From NCBI GenBank assembly GCA_001803395.1, contig MHBU01000033.1, forward strand, positions 9,445-51,335: 41,891 bases of DNA, given 5' to 3'. Under the pieces are notes generated by a model, which was not told where the DNA came from, ran no database searches, and saw only the letters and a program-made list of their open reading frames with translations. This DNA comes from Methylotenera sp. RIFCSPLOWO2_02_FULL_45_14. GTDB lineage: Bacteria; Pseudomonadota; Gammaproteobacteria; Burkholderiales; Methylophilaceae. The position numbers and the translations under genes were made by a program. The number at the start of each line of letters is the position of its first letter. Positions within the stretch are counted from its first letter, which is position 1. Positions 7,824-16,282 of this stretch are shown here, piece after piece.

Positions 7824-8468
7824 TTATTTTGCACCAAACCAAATATCGCCATACCACGCGGATGCTGTGGCGCCTGTATTATCGGTGTCGGTCATAATAG
7901 CCACTGCGTCTATCTTGCCAGGTTCCGCACCAAAGATACGGCGGTAATCAGTCAGCACATCGCGCTGTTCTTCTACCCATTGCCCAACATGCTCCGAGCC
8001 TGACTGCACCGCGATCATACGCGCGTTGCCAGTAAACGCATTGCGCCAGTTACTATCGATAGGCTGTTTGCTTGACCACACATAATTGATAGCGCGAGTA
8101 CGCCAAAAGGCGACGCCACCTGAAAACACCACGTAAACTCGGGCAGGGTAGTCGTCGCCAGCGCGGGTGCGTTCATCACCACCTGCCAGCACGTTATCAA
8201 CTTTCCAAGACCAATGAAGAATAGGGGTTTTGCTGAGGTCTATACTTATTTTACGAAATAGCCCGGAAGCAGCTGCTGTACTGTTAGCGTGTAAAGCGGT
8301 ACGTCCATCCGTGGTTGCAAATGCGTAATATGTCTCACCCGAAAAAATCTTGGTCTGCCAGCTGCTCATTTCTCCTTGCGAAAAACGGGCGACATCAATG
8401 CGCTCGCTTGCTGACCATGATAGCAGCGGCAGACAGCAGAGCATGGCCCAATACAGTATTTTTTTCAT
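7824..8468 (-). CDS. DUF3047 family secreted protein
   Basis: 214 residues with a clear Sec signal peptide (MKKILYWAMLCCLPLLSWSA, cleavage near residue 20). The mature part shows the DUF3047 pattern: RFSQGEMSSWQTKIFSGETYY, LHWSWKVDN, DDYPARVYVVFSGG, INYVWSS, and the closing DTDNTGATASAWYGDIWF. Such proteins are periplasmic, predicted beta-sandwich proteins of unknown function, often near genes for exported or surface material. Its ATG overlaps the stop of the upstream lipoprotein gene by four bases (ATGA), so the two genes are translationally coupled and probably work together. Confidence 0.88.
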   Translation of the reverse strand: MKKILYWAMLCCLPLLSWSASERIDVARFSQGEMSSWQTKIFSGETYYAFATTDGRTALHANSTAAASGLFRKISIDLSKTPILHWSWKVDNVLAGGDERTRAGDDYPARVYVVFSGGVAFWRTRAINYVWSSKQPIDSNWRNAFTGNARMIAVQSGSEHVGQWVEEQRDVLTDYRRIFGAEPGKIDAVAIMTDTDNTGATASAWYGDIWFGAK

Positions 8469-9964
8469 GGGACACTTTCGAATAGAGACTCAATGAGAAA
8501 GGGATCGTCAAAGTGGCGGCGGCCGACGAAAGCAGTGGCGTGGTGTCCCCACTGGCGCATGGCGCCCGGCGAGCGGATGCCCATCGGCCACAGAATAAAG
8601 CGTTCGCTACGTTCCGTGCCGGCGATCAGGCCATATTCGCCGAACAGACTATGGTGACCGCCATCGGCGGGCAGGGAGCGTAGTGTATCGTACTCCTCCC
8701 ATGCCATCGTTTGCGTTTTAGCTGACGATTCTGGCGGTGATTCGTCGTGGTAAACCCGCTGGATGAAGTGGGTGTGGTGGGCAATGCGCAGCACCAGCGG
8801 CCGCTGTTCTGGTGCCTGTTGCGGCAGCAGTGGCGATTCAAAGTAGCTGGTGGGTAAGTCGCTACGCAGGCGCAGATGCTGGCTCGGAAAGAATTCATGG
8901 TAGCAGCCGCAGTTGTGGATAGCATCAAATAGCCATGGCTCTCCATCGGGGCCCAACGTCACCCGCCAGTTGATGCCGTCTAAGCGTCCTGCGTAGAGAT
9001 CATTGCCGGGGCGTGCTGGAAACCAGACGATGTAATTGAGTTGCAGCAGTACTTGGTCGCCAAAGCGTGTATGCGAGACCTTGCGGTACAACGTCGGCTG
9101 TGCCACATCCACCACTGGTCTGTTATCCCAACGCAACATGCCGACGCGGTCGTCGTTGTCAGCCACGTCAACTTCCCATATTGGGGCGTAGGTGTCGAAC
9201 AACCGGTCAAGGTCATCGGTCACTGGCGAAGGGATGCCGAGCATATCGCGCGAGCGGTTCAGGATTTCACTCACCTTTGCTGTTTTCATTGTTATGCCGG
9301 ATGACGTGATGGACGGCGTTACCCAGCGTATCAACTCACCCACAACCGGCAACGCTGCCAACGGTGTAGCAAAAGTATTACGGGTCTCTGTGTGCCAAGC
9401 TGCTATGTTGGCAGAGACGATAGGCGCCGTAAGCGGATAGAGGCCGGCTAATCGCCACCAAGTGACGTAGTCATCCGGCACGTGTGCGGCAACAACCAGA
9501 GCGGCGCGCCGCTCTGGTTGTGCAAGATCAGCGGTCAATAGGCGCTCGCGGCAGCGGTCTAGTTCGTCACGCAGCGTATCCTTGGAATGACCTGCCACCG
9601 ATGCGGACAAGTTACGCAGTTCCAGTGCGCGCGCCTCGACATCCAGCGCGGCCATGTGCCCAACCCATGTTGACCACTGCTGCTGATCGCTCAGTTCGTC
9701 ACGGAACGAGGAGAGCAGGCGTGTCGTGCGCAGGTAGGGAAAACCGGAAATTAGCGATGGTCCATGGTCACGTACTCCAGCGCGCTCGACGGCGGCATCG
9801 ACCTCGCGGTATAACGTTTGGCAACCAACCAGAGCATCTGCTGCCAGTGGCACTGGAGGTTTCCCCACCGTGGCGCAACCAGCCTGAAGCAATATGACAG
9901 GTAGCAGTACAAGGAGCAGCAGACACGCAGCGCCTCGTGAACGTAACGCCTTGATTTCGCACAT
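8465..9964 (-). CDS. Predicted lipoprotein of unknown function
   Basis: I do not recognise this family beyond its lipoprotein signal. From the ATG at 9964 (GGAG nine bases upstream; an alternative ATG at 10024 would add 20 residues before the signal) the 499-residue product has a hydrophobic signal ending in the lipobox LQAGC near residue 30. The mature part is mostly soluble: a helical region (about 60-170), then LPVVGELIRWVTPSI, and a C-terminal half rich in Trp, Tyr, Gly and His with motifs such as LDGINWRVTLGPDGEPWLFD and HNCGCYHEFFPS. Composition is clearly more GC-rich by eye than its neighbours, suggesting transfer. It is coupled to the DUF3047 gene downstream. Confidence 0.7.
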   Translation of the reverse strand: MCEIKALRSRGAACLLLLVLLPVILLQAGCATVGKPPVPLAADALVGCQTLYREVDAAVERAGVRDHGPSLISGFPYLRTTRLLSSFRDELSDQQQWSTWVGHMAALDVEARALELRNLSASVAGHSKDTLRDELDRCRERLLTADLAQPERRAALVVAAHVPDDYVTWWRLAGLYPLTAPIVSANIAAWHTETRNTFATPLAALPVVGELIRWVTPSITSSGITMKTAKVSEILNRSRDMLGIPSPVTDDLDRLFDTYAPIWEVDVADNDDRVGMLRWDNRPVVDVAQPTLYRKVSHTRFGDQVLLQLNYIVWFPARPGNDLYAGRLDGINWRVTLGPDGEPWLFDAIHNCGCYHEFFPSQHLRLRSDLPTSYFESPLLPQQAPEQRPLVLRIAHHTHFIQRVYHDESPPESSAKTQTMAWEEYDTLRSLPADGGHHSLFGEYGLIAGTERSERFILWPMGIRSPGAMRQWGHHATAFVGRRHFDDPFLIESLFESVP

Positions 9965-10024
9965 CGGGTTACTCTCCGGTAACATTGCGCTTAAAAGTGA
10001 AGGTTTGCTGGGTTCTGTCAGCAA

Positions 10025-10663
10025 TCAATGCGCTGTTCCCCACACCTTACTCACCCGCGCATCGCGCCCGCAACCATTTCTGTAATATTTATAGCGAATA
10101 GGGTTCTTTTTGTAATAGTCTTGATGGTATTCTTCAGCTAGATAAAATCTACTTGCAGGGACGATTTCAGTATAAATTTTGGCAAATTTCCCGCTACGCT
10201 CAAGTGCCGCTTTACTGGTTTCGGCAGCTTTTTTCTGGGTCTCATCCTGATAAAAAATTGCACTACGGTACTGATTGCCAACATCGCAGAACTGTTGATC
10301 TTTAACCGTTGGATCAATGTGATGCCAGAAATAATCCAGTAACTTTTCATAATTGACCTGTTTGGGGTTATAAGTAATCCGCACGGCTTCGGCATGGCCA
10401 GTAAAGCCTTGGCTGACTTGCTTGTAAGTCGGATTTTCAAGGTGACCGCCTGTATAACCAGATTCCGCCATGACGACTCCTGTCAATTTCTCGAAGTCTG
10501 CTTCTGAACACCAAAAGCAGCCGCCAGCAAATATGGCAGTCGCCAACTGTGCAGATGGTGGTTTGACTAGAGGTGGGGAATCTCCAGCTGAGCAGTAACT
10601 AGCAAGCAGGAGTGCGGTAATCCCGCCAAAAATTCTGCAAGCAAACCTAATAAAATTTTTCAT
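10025..10663 (-). CDS. msrA: Peptide-methionine (S)-S-oxide reductase MsrA, exported form
   Basis: MsrA repairs S-methionine sulfoxide in proteins. From the ATG at 10663 (seven bases after the msrB stop) the 212-residue protein has a signal peptide (about residues 1-26, with a possible lipoprotein cysteine at 24) and then the MsrA domain: AGGCFWC with catalytic Cys49, SGYTGG, GHAEAV, FWHHIDPT, GNQYRSAI and AEEYHQDY. The tail RNGCGRD resembles the resolving-cysteine region. An open frame extends far upstream inside msrB but has no family features. The signal peptide places it in the periplasm with MsrB. Confidence 0.93.
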   Translation of the reverse strand: MKNFIRFACRIFGGITALLLASYCSAGDSPPLVKPPSAQLATAIFAGGCFWCSEADFEKLTGVVMAESGYTGGHLENPTYKQVSQGFTGHAEAVRITYNPKQVNYEKLLDYFWHHIDPTVKDQQFCDVGNQYRSAIFYQDETQKKAAETSKAALERSGKFAKIYTEIVPASRFYLAEEYHQDYYKKNPIRYKYYRNGCGRDARVSKVWGTAH

Positions 10664-10670
10664 GATATTT

Positions 10671-11171
10671 TTACACTCTGAGCGCAGGCAGTTTATCAAC
10701 TTCAGGGATAAACTGCAGAGCCAGCCCATTATTGCAATAACGTAAGCCAGTAGGTGCCGGGCCATCGTTAAAAACATGCCCCTGATGACCGCTACAACGC
10801 GCGCAATGATATTCCATTCTCGGCCAAACCAACTTGAAGTCCTGCTTGGTGCCAACGGCTCCCGGTAACGTATCCCAGAAACTGGGCCAACCAGTACCAC
10901 TGTCGAATTTATGGCTGGACTTGAACAATGGCAAGAAGCAGGCCGCGCAAATAAAAGTACCTGTGCGTTTTTCATGGTTGAGCGGGCTGCTACCCGAGCG
11001 CTCGGTATCCTCTTCAAACAGCACGTTATAACGGTCTGACGGCAACAGTGCCTTCCATGCGGATTTGGATTTTGTGAGAGGCTTCACGGAAGCAGTCTCC
11101 TTGGCAAAAGCGGGTAGCGTATTGACCAGCCATAGTCCCGATAAATTGCTAATAAACTGACGACGATTCAT
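10671..11171 (-). CDS. msrB: Peptide-methionine (R)-S-oxide reductase MsrB, Tat-type leader
   Basis: 166 residues. MNRRQFISNLSGLW is a twin-arginine-like leader, so export through Tat is likely. The domain has the zinc-binding pairs Cys75-x2-Cys78 and Cys123-x2-Cys126, the SGTGWPSFW motif, GHVFNDGPAPTGLRYC with the catalytic Cys146. The segment after it (NNGLAL) differs a little from the more common INSAAL. A GGAG site stands five bases before the ATG. msrB and msrA form a two-gene operon repairing both sulfoxide stereoisomers in the cell envelope. Confidence 0.93.
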   Translation of the reverse strand: MNRRQFISNLSGLWLVNTLPAFAKETASVKPLTKSKSAWKALLPSDRYNVLFEEDTERSGSSPLNHEKRTGTFICAACFLPLFKSSHKFDSGTGWPSFWDTLPGAVGTKQDFKLVWPRMEYHCARCSGHQGHVFNDGPAPTGLRYCNNGLALQFIPEVDKLPALRV

Positions 11172-11253
11172 GATGGCTCCAATTTACACTTCTCAAATTT
11201 CGACACTTTCATGTATCAGTCGGTTCGACTTTAAATTCCTTACAACTCATTAT

Positions 11254-11536
11254 CCCAGATTTTCCATTAGCTCGTAATTCCAATGGAAGTCATTAGCGTA
11301 AGTATATGATTTACAATAGCTTTATAATAGTTTTTGGATAAAGTTAACTGCATAATTTTAATGTGAAATTTAACCTGTATTTTTAGCTAAATGATGGGTA
11401 CTAATAAATAACGCTACCTAACGTCATGCTGAGCACCGCGAAGCATCCAGAGGTTTTTGAAGCGATGCTGCTGGATGCTTCGCGGTGCTCAGCATGACGG
11501 GGGTTTGAGTTTTTAGGTTCTAATGGAAAATCTGGG
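11254..11536. repeat. Nested inverted repeat element (283 bp)
   Basis: Outer arms CCCAGATTTTCCATTAG (11254-11270) and CTAATGGAAAATCTGGG (11520-11536) are a perfect 17-bp inverted repeat. Inside, 29-bp arms at 11422-11450 and 11471-11499 form a perfect hairpin with a 20-base loop; the arm starts CGTCATGCTGAGCACCGCGA, a widely dispersed bacterial palindrome. The left outer arm is AT-rich and followed by about 150 bp with no gene. The structure looks like a small non-autonomous element or an insertion of a palindrome into an older repeat. Confidence 0.75.
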
Positions 11537-11670
11537 TTAAAAACAAAAAATAGCGCTGACCTATATACGCTTGATTTTTGTTTTCTGATTTAACCAGGAA
11601 AGAAGCCCAATGGGGTTTCTTCCAATGGAAAGGTTATCGCGAAGCATAAAAGGTATGGTAATTCTTTCGA

Positions 11671-11705
11671 CGTATTACGCTTTGCTAATACGCCCTATGC
11701 AGGCT
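11671..11705. repeat. REP-like sequence near DUF1294 gene end
   Basis: CGTATTACGC and GCTAATACG (11671-11692) form an imperfect hairpin followed by CCCTATGCAGGC. The segment TAATACGCCCTATGCAGGC is close to TAATCCGCTCTATGCGGGC at 5415-5433, so both belong to the same dispersed family. It lies just past the stop of the minus-strand gene. Confidence 0.5.
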
Positions 11706-11722
11706 AAATGTTTGAACATGAT

Positions 11723-12340
11723 TTATGCCGCCAAATTGAGTATGGCGTTTAAAAAACTAGAGCCATCTTTTGTGAGTAACCAACCCAGAACAAAGCAATT
11801 GATGACAACGGTCGCTCCAAATACGGTTTGAAATTCTACTTTCTTTGACTTATGACGCAACGTTTTTTGTGCAAGCAAGGCTCCAGGCCAACCTCCGACC
11901 AAGGCGAACAAATGCAAGGTGCTTTCTTGAGTTCTCCAGCGATTTTTTTGCGCTGCTGCTTTGTCTATTGCATACGCAAGGAAAGCAACAGTGCTTGTCG
12001 CTAAGTAAAGACCGATTATCGCGAATGGAAGCCGACCTGTTAGCACCAACAATGCCAGGAAAAGACAAAACAAAAAGGCAAAAATGGTATCAAATGACTT
12101 CGTTTTTTTGAGGGCGTTATCAGTAACGCGCTCACCTACGAACCGAATGTTTTCTGCAGACAGTCGACGTTTTCCATCTGTCGCAAGCTCATAGGTGATT
12201 GAATCACCTTCCATGGGTCGATGCGAGCGGTTAGAAAAGGCTTTTATATGCACAAATGCTTTTTCACCACCGCCATTAGGTATAACAAAGCCAAACCCCT
12301 GGTCGTCTTTCCAGCTGGTGATTTTTCCCTGATAACGCAT
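11723..12340 (-). CDS. Cold-shock domain / DUF1294 membrane protein
   Basis: From the ATG at 12340 the 205-residue protein starts with a cold-shock (RNA/ssDNA-binding OB fold) domain: RYQGKITSWKDDQGFGFVIP and KAFVHIKAF carry RNP1- and RNP2-like motifs (about residues 2-65). The C-terminal half has two hydrophobic segments (about 85-125), then DKAAAQKNRWRTQESTLH and GGWPGALLAQ, the hallmark of DUF1294. This fusion is known in proteobacteria (COG3326 type) but its role is not. An open frame upstream of the ATG has no family match and overlaps the next gene. The SD before the chosen start is weak. Confidence 0.88.
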   Translation of the reverse strand: MRYQGKITSWKDDQGFGFVIPNGGGEKAFVHIKAFSNRSHRPMEGDSITYELATDGKRRLSAENIRFVGERVTDNALKKTKSFDTIFAFLFCLFLALLVLTGRLPFAIIGLYLATSTVAFLAYAIDKAAAQKNRWRTQESTLHLFALVGGWPGALLAQKTLRHKSKKVEFQTVFGATVVINCFVLGWLLTKDGSSFLNAILNLAA

Positions 12341-12381
12341 AAGTGCGCTTGAAATCACTAATGTGAGATAGGCTTCATGGT

Positions 12382-12570
12382 TTAATGATGCCCAACAACT
12401 TCGCCCGTTTTTAATTTGTACTTGGTTCCACAATAAGGGCAAGCGACATGCCCGGTTTTGGCAATATCTAGAAACACGCGTGGATGAGATGACCATAGTG
12501 CTACTTCTTCAGTCGGGCAGTGTAGCGGTAGGTCTTTAGCGCTGACTTCGATTTCTTTTATGTTGGACAT
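12382..12570 (-). CDS. Small zinc-finger (zf-CHCC type) protein
   Basis: 62 residues from the ATG at 12570. HPRVFLDI, GHVACPYCGTKY with two cysteines, and an earlier LHCP supply the zinc ligands of the zf-CHCC family (related to the mitochondrial complex I subunit NDUFS6). In betaproteobacteria this small gene normally follows ilvE, as here (35 bp downstream). Function is unknown. An in-frame ATG at 12624 would overlap the end of ilvE and is unlikely. Confidence 0.88.
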   Translation of the reverse strand: MSNIKEIEVSAKDLPLHCPTEEVALWSSHPRVFLDIAKTGHVACPYCGTKYKLKTGEVVGHH

Positions 12571-12605
12571 ATTAGTTTTTCTCGCAGTATTGTTGTACCA
12601 ATGGG

Positions 12606-13550
12606 TTACACCAAAGTTAACCAACCTGCATGTTCGGCCGATTTACCTGTCACGACATCAAAATACAATTTTTGTAATTGTTTAGTAATTGGGCCGGCCG
12701 TACCTGCGCCAATGCTGCGGCGATCAAGCTCGCGGATAGGCGTGACTTCAGCCGCAGTGCCAGTAAAGAATGCTTCATCTGCGCCATACACTTCATCACG
12801 CGTGATGCGTTTTTCAATCACGGGAATACCTAATTCACCAGCCAATTGAACAATGGTGTCGCGGGTGATGCCTTCTAGCGCGCTGGTGAGGTCTGGGGTA
12901 TAGAGTTTGCCATTGCGCACGATAAATACGTTTTCGCCTGAACCTTCTGCTACAAAGCCGTCAACATCAAGTAGCAACGCTTCTTCGTAGCCATCTTGCG
13001 CCGCTTCCTGGTGCGCTAAAATGCTGTTCATGTAGTTGCCGTTAGCTTTGGCCTTACACATGGTGACGTTTACGTGGTGGCGTGCGAATGATGATGTTTT
13101 GACACGAATGCCATTGTCCAATGCATCTTGTCCCATGTATGCGCCCCATTTCCACGCGGCAACAATTACGTGGGTTGAGAGTGTTTTTGCTGAAATACCC
13201 ATCGCCTCAGCACCGTAAAACGCCATTGGGCGCAGGTAAGCAGATTCAAGGTTGTTGTCACGCACGGCTGCTTTTTGCGCTTCCATCATTTCTTCTTTAG
13301 TGAACGGCATTTTCATCTGCAATATGTGTGCAGAGCGAAATAATCTGTCTGTGTGTTCTTTTAAGCGGAAAATGGCAGTGCCTTTATCTGTTTTATAAGC
13401 ACGCACGCCTTCAAATACGCCCATGCCATAGTGCAAGGTGTGGGTTAAAACATGGGTTGTGGCATCGCGCCAGTTGACCATTTTTCCATCATACCAAATT
13501 ACGCCGTCGCGGTCTGCCATACCGCCAGAAGTTGCTACAGGGTTCGCCAT
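12606..13550 (-). CDS. ilvE: Branched-chain amino acid aminotransferase IlvE
   Basis: 314 residues of a class IV PLP-dependent aminotransferase making valine, leucine and isoleucine from their 2-oxo acids with glutamate. DGVIWYDGKMVNWRDA, LHYGMGVFEGVRAY, CKAKANGNYMNSILA (with the lysine that binds PLP), EALLLDVDGFVAEGSGENVF and EVYGADEAFFTGTAAEVTPI are all present. An AAGGA site stands seven bases before the ATG at 13550, which supports the longer start over Met11. It is divergent from the Sco1 gene, and the zinc-finger gene follows. Confidence 0.95.
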   Translation of the reverse strand: MANPVATSGGMADRDGVIWYDGKMVNWRDATTHVLTHTLHYGMGVFEGVRAYKTDKGTAIFRLKEHTDRLFRSAHILQMKMPFTKEEMMEAQKAAVRDNNLESAYLRPMAFYGAEAMGISAKTLSTHVIVAAWKWGAYMGQDALDNGIRVKTSSFARHHVNVTMCKAKANGNYMNSILAHQEAAQDGYEEALLLDVDGFVAEGSGENVFIVRNGKLYTPDLTSALEGITRDTIVQLAGELGIPVIEKRITRDEVYGADEAFFTGTAAEVTPIRELDRRSIGAGTAGPITKQLQKLYFDVVTGKSAEHAGWLTLV

Positions 13551-13680
13551 GCTTTATCCTTAAAGTGCTTGAGTTTTGCAAAAAAACATTATTGTAAACG
13601 AGTGCGCACTTGCTTTGCAGTATATTCTTAATTTTGCGCGTAAAATTACACGCTTAAATGCTTTTACTCAAGGAGTGGTG

Positions 13681-14256
13681 ATGCGAAATTTATTGTTGGC
13701 AGTATTGATGATGGTATTAAGTGCATGTCAGCCCACGGCTCAAAATAGCCAATTTATCGCTACCGATATTACAGGTGCAGATTTTGCGCAAACCTTAAAT
13801 TTAACTGACCACACAGGTAAGCCACGTTCGTTAACGGATTTTAAAGGTAAGGTAGTCGCCCTGTTTTTTGGCTATACGCACTGCCCGGACGTTTGCCCCA
13901 CCACCATGGCGGATTTTAAACAAACCATGAAGTTGTTAGGTGCGCAGGCAGATGAACTGCAAGTACTTTTTGTTACACTGGACCCTGAACGCGATACGCA
14001 AGAAGTGCTAGCGCAATATGTGCCTGCGTTTGATACGCGGTTTATTGGTTTGCGCGGTAGTACAAAAGAAATCGATGAGACCGCAAACAATTTTAAAATT
14101 TTTGCTGCCAAGGTCGAAAGTAAAGGTAAAAGTGCTTATACCATAGACCATAGTGCTGGGGTTTATGTGTTTGATAAAACTGGAAAAATTAGGCTTTATG
14201 TAGATTATGGAACAAAGCCTGCCGATATTGCAGCCGATATTAAAAAGTTGCTTTAA
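13681..14256 (+). CDS. SCO1/SenC family copper chaperone lipoprotein
   Basis: SCO proteins deliver copper to, or reduce thiols of, the CuA site of cytochrome c oxidase. From the ATG at 13681 (AAGGAG five bases upstream) the 191-residue protein has a short signal ending in LSAC (lipobox, Cys16), the thioredoxin-like motif YTHCPDVCPT with copper ligands Cys68 and Cys72, TLDPERDT, and the third ligand histidine in TIDHSAGVYVFD (about residue 158). An open frame extends 105 bases upstream without features. It is anchored in the membrane facing the periplasm and is monocistronic here. Confidence 0.93.
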   Translation: MRNLLLAVLMMVLSACQPTAQNSQFIATDITGADFAQTLNLTDHTGKPRSLTDFKGKVVALFFGYTHCPDVCPTTMADFKQTMKLLGAQADELQVLFVTLDPERDTQEVLAQYVPAFDTRFIGLRGSTKEIDETANNFKIFAAKVESKGKSAYTIDHSAGVYVFDKTGKIRLYVDYGTKPADIAADIKKLL

Positions 14257-14288
14257 ATAGATGTTGTTTTTTTTAGTTAATGCGTATT

Positions 14289-14996
14289 TTATATTTGATG
14301 TAATTTAGGCGACCAAGCTTTCAACTCTTTTTCTGCTACTTTGTAATCAGGGTAAATACTTGTTACTACCGCCCAAAACTTGGCTGAATGATTCATTTCT
14401 TTTAAGTGCGCCAGCTCGTGGCAAATCACATAATTGATAATATGCGGTGGTGCTTGCAATAAACGCCAATTGAGTCGTACTTCTTTTTTTGAGTTGCAAC
14501 TGCCCCAGCGTGAGCGTGCGTTGGATAAAAATAGAGTAGGGACTGGTACACCTAGTTTGGTCGAAAATAAAGCTAAACGCCTAGAAAAATCTGTAAGCGC
14601 CTGTTTTTTGTACCATTGCAACACCTTGCGTGCCACTGCGGTGGGTTCGTTGTGATTCGGCATCGCCAATTGCAAAATTCCAGGGGCATAATCAACGGTT
14701 CGGGAACGTGCATCATGCTGAACCGCTAGTGCGATTGTGTTACCTAGTAGCAATAGTTGCTCGCCATGTTGCCATTGCATAGCGGGGACTTTATTTGCGC
14801 TTAACGCGTCTAGTTTTTTGCGTATCCAGTCTGCTTTTTGCACAATCAGGCTTTCAAGATGCGATTGCGAAATACGTTTGGGCGCATGTATCACCAAACC
14901 TGTAGCGGTGATTTTCAGCCCGACAGTTCGGCGTTGACGACGCTCTAATTGGTAATGTAATTGTCGCCCACAGGGCAGTATAAGGGTGTGGTGCAT
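14289..14996 (-). CDS. YgjP-like M48-type metallopeptidase (DUF45)
   Basis: 235 residues. The zinc site is HELAHLKEMNHS: HExxH plus a third histidine, followed by FWAVVTSIYPDY, all typical of the YgjP/DUF45 family (SprT-like fold). RARSRWGSCNSKKEVRLNWRL is the family's second signature. No membrane segment. It follows plsC by seven bases at the end of the lnt-glyQ-glyS-gmhB-plsC gene run, its usual place in betaproteobacteria. Substrate unknown. Confidence 0.9.
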   Translation of the reverse strand: MHHTLILPCGRQLHYQLERRQRRTVGLKITATGLVIHAPKRISQSHLESLIVQKADWIRKKLDALSANKVPAMQWQHGEQLLLLGNTIALAVQHDARSRTVDYAPGILQLAMPNHNEPTAVARKVLQWYKKQALTDFSRRLALFSTKLGVPVPTLFLSNARSRWGSCNSKKEVRLNWRLLQAPPHIINYVICHELAHLKEMNHSAKFWAVVTSIYPDYKVAEKELKAWSPKLHQI

Positions 14997-15003
14997 ACGC
15001 TAA

Positions 15004-15711
15004 TCACACGTTTAATGTTGCCATTTCAGTTTCAATCCAATGCTCAACTTGTTTGTTCAACGCATCGGCTTTTAAACCGGTGGTTTGAATGGCTTTGCCA
15101 ATGTGTAGTTGGATGATGCCTGGTTTTTTGATAAATGAATTTTTTGCCCAATATTCCCCTGCATTGTGTGCGACAGGCACCACTTGAGTTCGGGTATGTG
15201 TTGCTAACCATGCGCCGCCGATGTGGTATTTGCCATGCTCACCCGGTGCTTTACGTGTACCTTCGGGGAATATAACCACCCAAAAGCCTTTGTCTAATCT
15301 TGCCTTGCCCTTAGCTACTAACTTTTTCAATGCATCGCGGCCAGCACTTCGATCAATGGCTATCGGTGATGACATGGCTAAGCCCCAGCCGAAGATTGGG
15401 ATCAACAATAATTCACGTTTGAGCACATAAACCTGGGTAGGAAAAATGGCTTGAAACGCCAGCGTTTCCCATGCGGATTGATGCTTTGCAAGAATAATGC
15501 TGGGTGAAGTCGGCATGTTTTCCAACCCGGTAATTTCATGGCGAATATTGCACGTGATGCGCAACCACCACAGCATACTGCGTGCCCAGCCAGAAATTAA
15601 CACGTTGCGGGTGAGTGGGTTAAGTGGCAGTGAAAGTAATGCAATGAGCGTGAATATGGGCGCAGTAATGATTTGCCCCAATAAAAATAGTAATGAGCGC
15701 AAAAATAGCAT
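15004..15711 (-). CDS. plsC: 1-acyl-sn-glycerol-3-phosphate acyltransferase PlsC
   Basis: 235 residues with an N-terminal membrane anchor (about residues 1-30). The acyltransferase motifs are AKHQSAWETL (His77, with Glu82 where HX4D enzymes have Asp), YVLKREL, AIDRSAGRDAL and FPEGTRKAPGE (about 138-148). The glutamate variant is common in this proteobacterial group. The enzyme adds the second fatty acid to lysophosphatidate at the inner membrane. It starts two bases after the gmhB stop. Confidence 0.9.
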   Translation of the reverse strand: MLFLRSLLFLLGQIITAPIFTLIALLSLPLNPLTRNVLISGWARSMLWWLRITCNIRHEITGLENMPTSPSIILAKHQSAWETLAFQAIFPTQVYVLKRELLLIPIFGWGLAMSSPIAIDRSAGRDALKKLVAKGKARLDKGFWVVIFPEGTRKAPGEHGKYHIGGAWLATHTRTQVVPVAHNAGEYWAKNSFIKKPGIIQLHIGKAIQTTGLKADALNKQVEHWIETEMATLNV

Positions 15712-15713
15712 GG

Positions 15714-16256
15714 TTAGGTGTTTTCTGAAATGATATGTTGCACCGCTTCATTTAAGTTGGCAAAGACCAACGTGTTTGCTGGCAGATTACCAGCCTTAAG
15801 TGTTTCTTCCCCTTTGCCAGTGCGCACTAAAATTGGTTGGCAGCCAGCGTTGGCAAACGCTTGTAAGTCTTTTAAGGCATCACCAATAGCGAAAACTTGA
15901 TTCAATTCCACTGAAAAGCGTTTGCCGATTTCTTTAATCATGCCAGTTTTTGGTTTGCGGCAATCGCAATGGTCGTCAGCCGAGTGTGGGCAGTAAAATA
16001 CAGCGTCAACGCGTCCGCCAACAAGCGCTAATTCACGGTGCATTTTATCGTGAATACTATTGAGTGTTGCCATATCAAATAAACCACGGCTGACACCAGA
16101 TTGATTAGTGGCAATAGCGACCCTAAAACCTGATTGATTCAGCAAGGCAATGGCTTCAAGGCTGCCAGCGATAGGAATCCACTCGCTTGGATTTTTAATA
16201 AAATTGGCGGAATCTTTGTTGATGACACCGTCGCGGTCGAGGATGACGAGTTTCAT
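15714..16256 (-). CDS. gmhB: D-glycero-beta-D-manno-heptose 1,7-bisphosphate 7-phosphatase GmhB
   Basis: 180-residue HAD phosphatase of ADP-heptose synthesis for LPS core. ILDRDGVINKDS holds the nucleophile and acid/base aspartates (Asp7, Asp9), IATNQSGVSRG is motif II, CPHSADDHCDCRKPKTGM is the zinc loop with the motif III lysine, and FAIGDALKDLQA is motif IV. Length fits the family. It precedes plsC by two bases and is separated from glyS by a palindrome. Confidence 0.93.
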   Translation of the reverse strand: MKLVILDRDGVINKDSANFIKNPSEWIPIAGSLEAIALLNQSGFRVAIATNQSGVSRGLFDMATLNSIHDKMHRELALVGGRVDAVFYCPHSADDHCDCRKPKTGMIKEIGKRFSVELNQVFAIGDALKDLQAFANAGCQPILVRTGKGEETLKAGNLPANTLVFANLNEAVQHIISENT

Positions 16257-16282
16257 AGGGTTACTCCGTCATTGCCATTACC

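Noticed and set aside
9484-9897. 137-residue plus-strand open frame opposite the GC-rich lipoprotein gene
   Set aside because: Long antisense frames are expected in GC-rich DNA; Arg/Pro-rich translation without motifs.
11610-11831. 73-residue plus-strand open frame at the end of the DUF1294 gene
   Set aside because: It overlaps a REP-like repeat and the coding region on the other strand.
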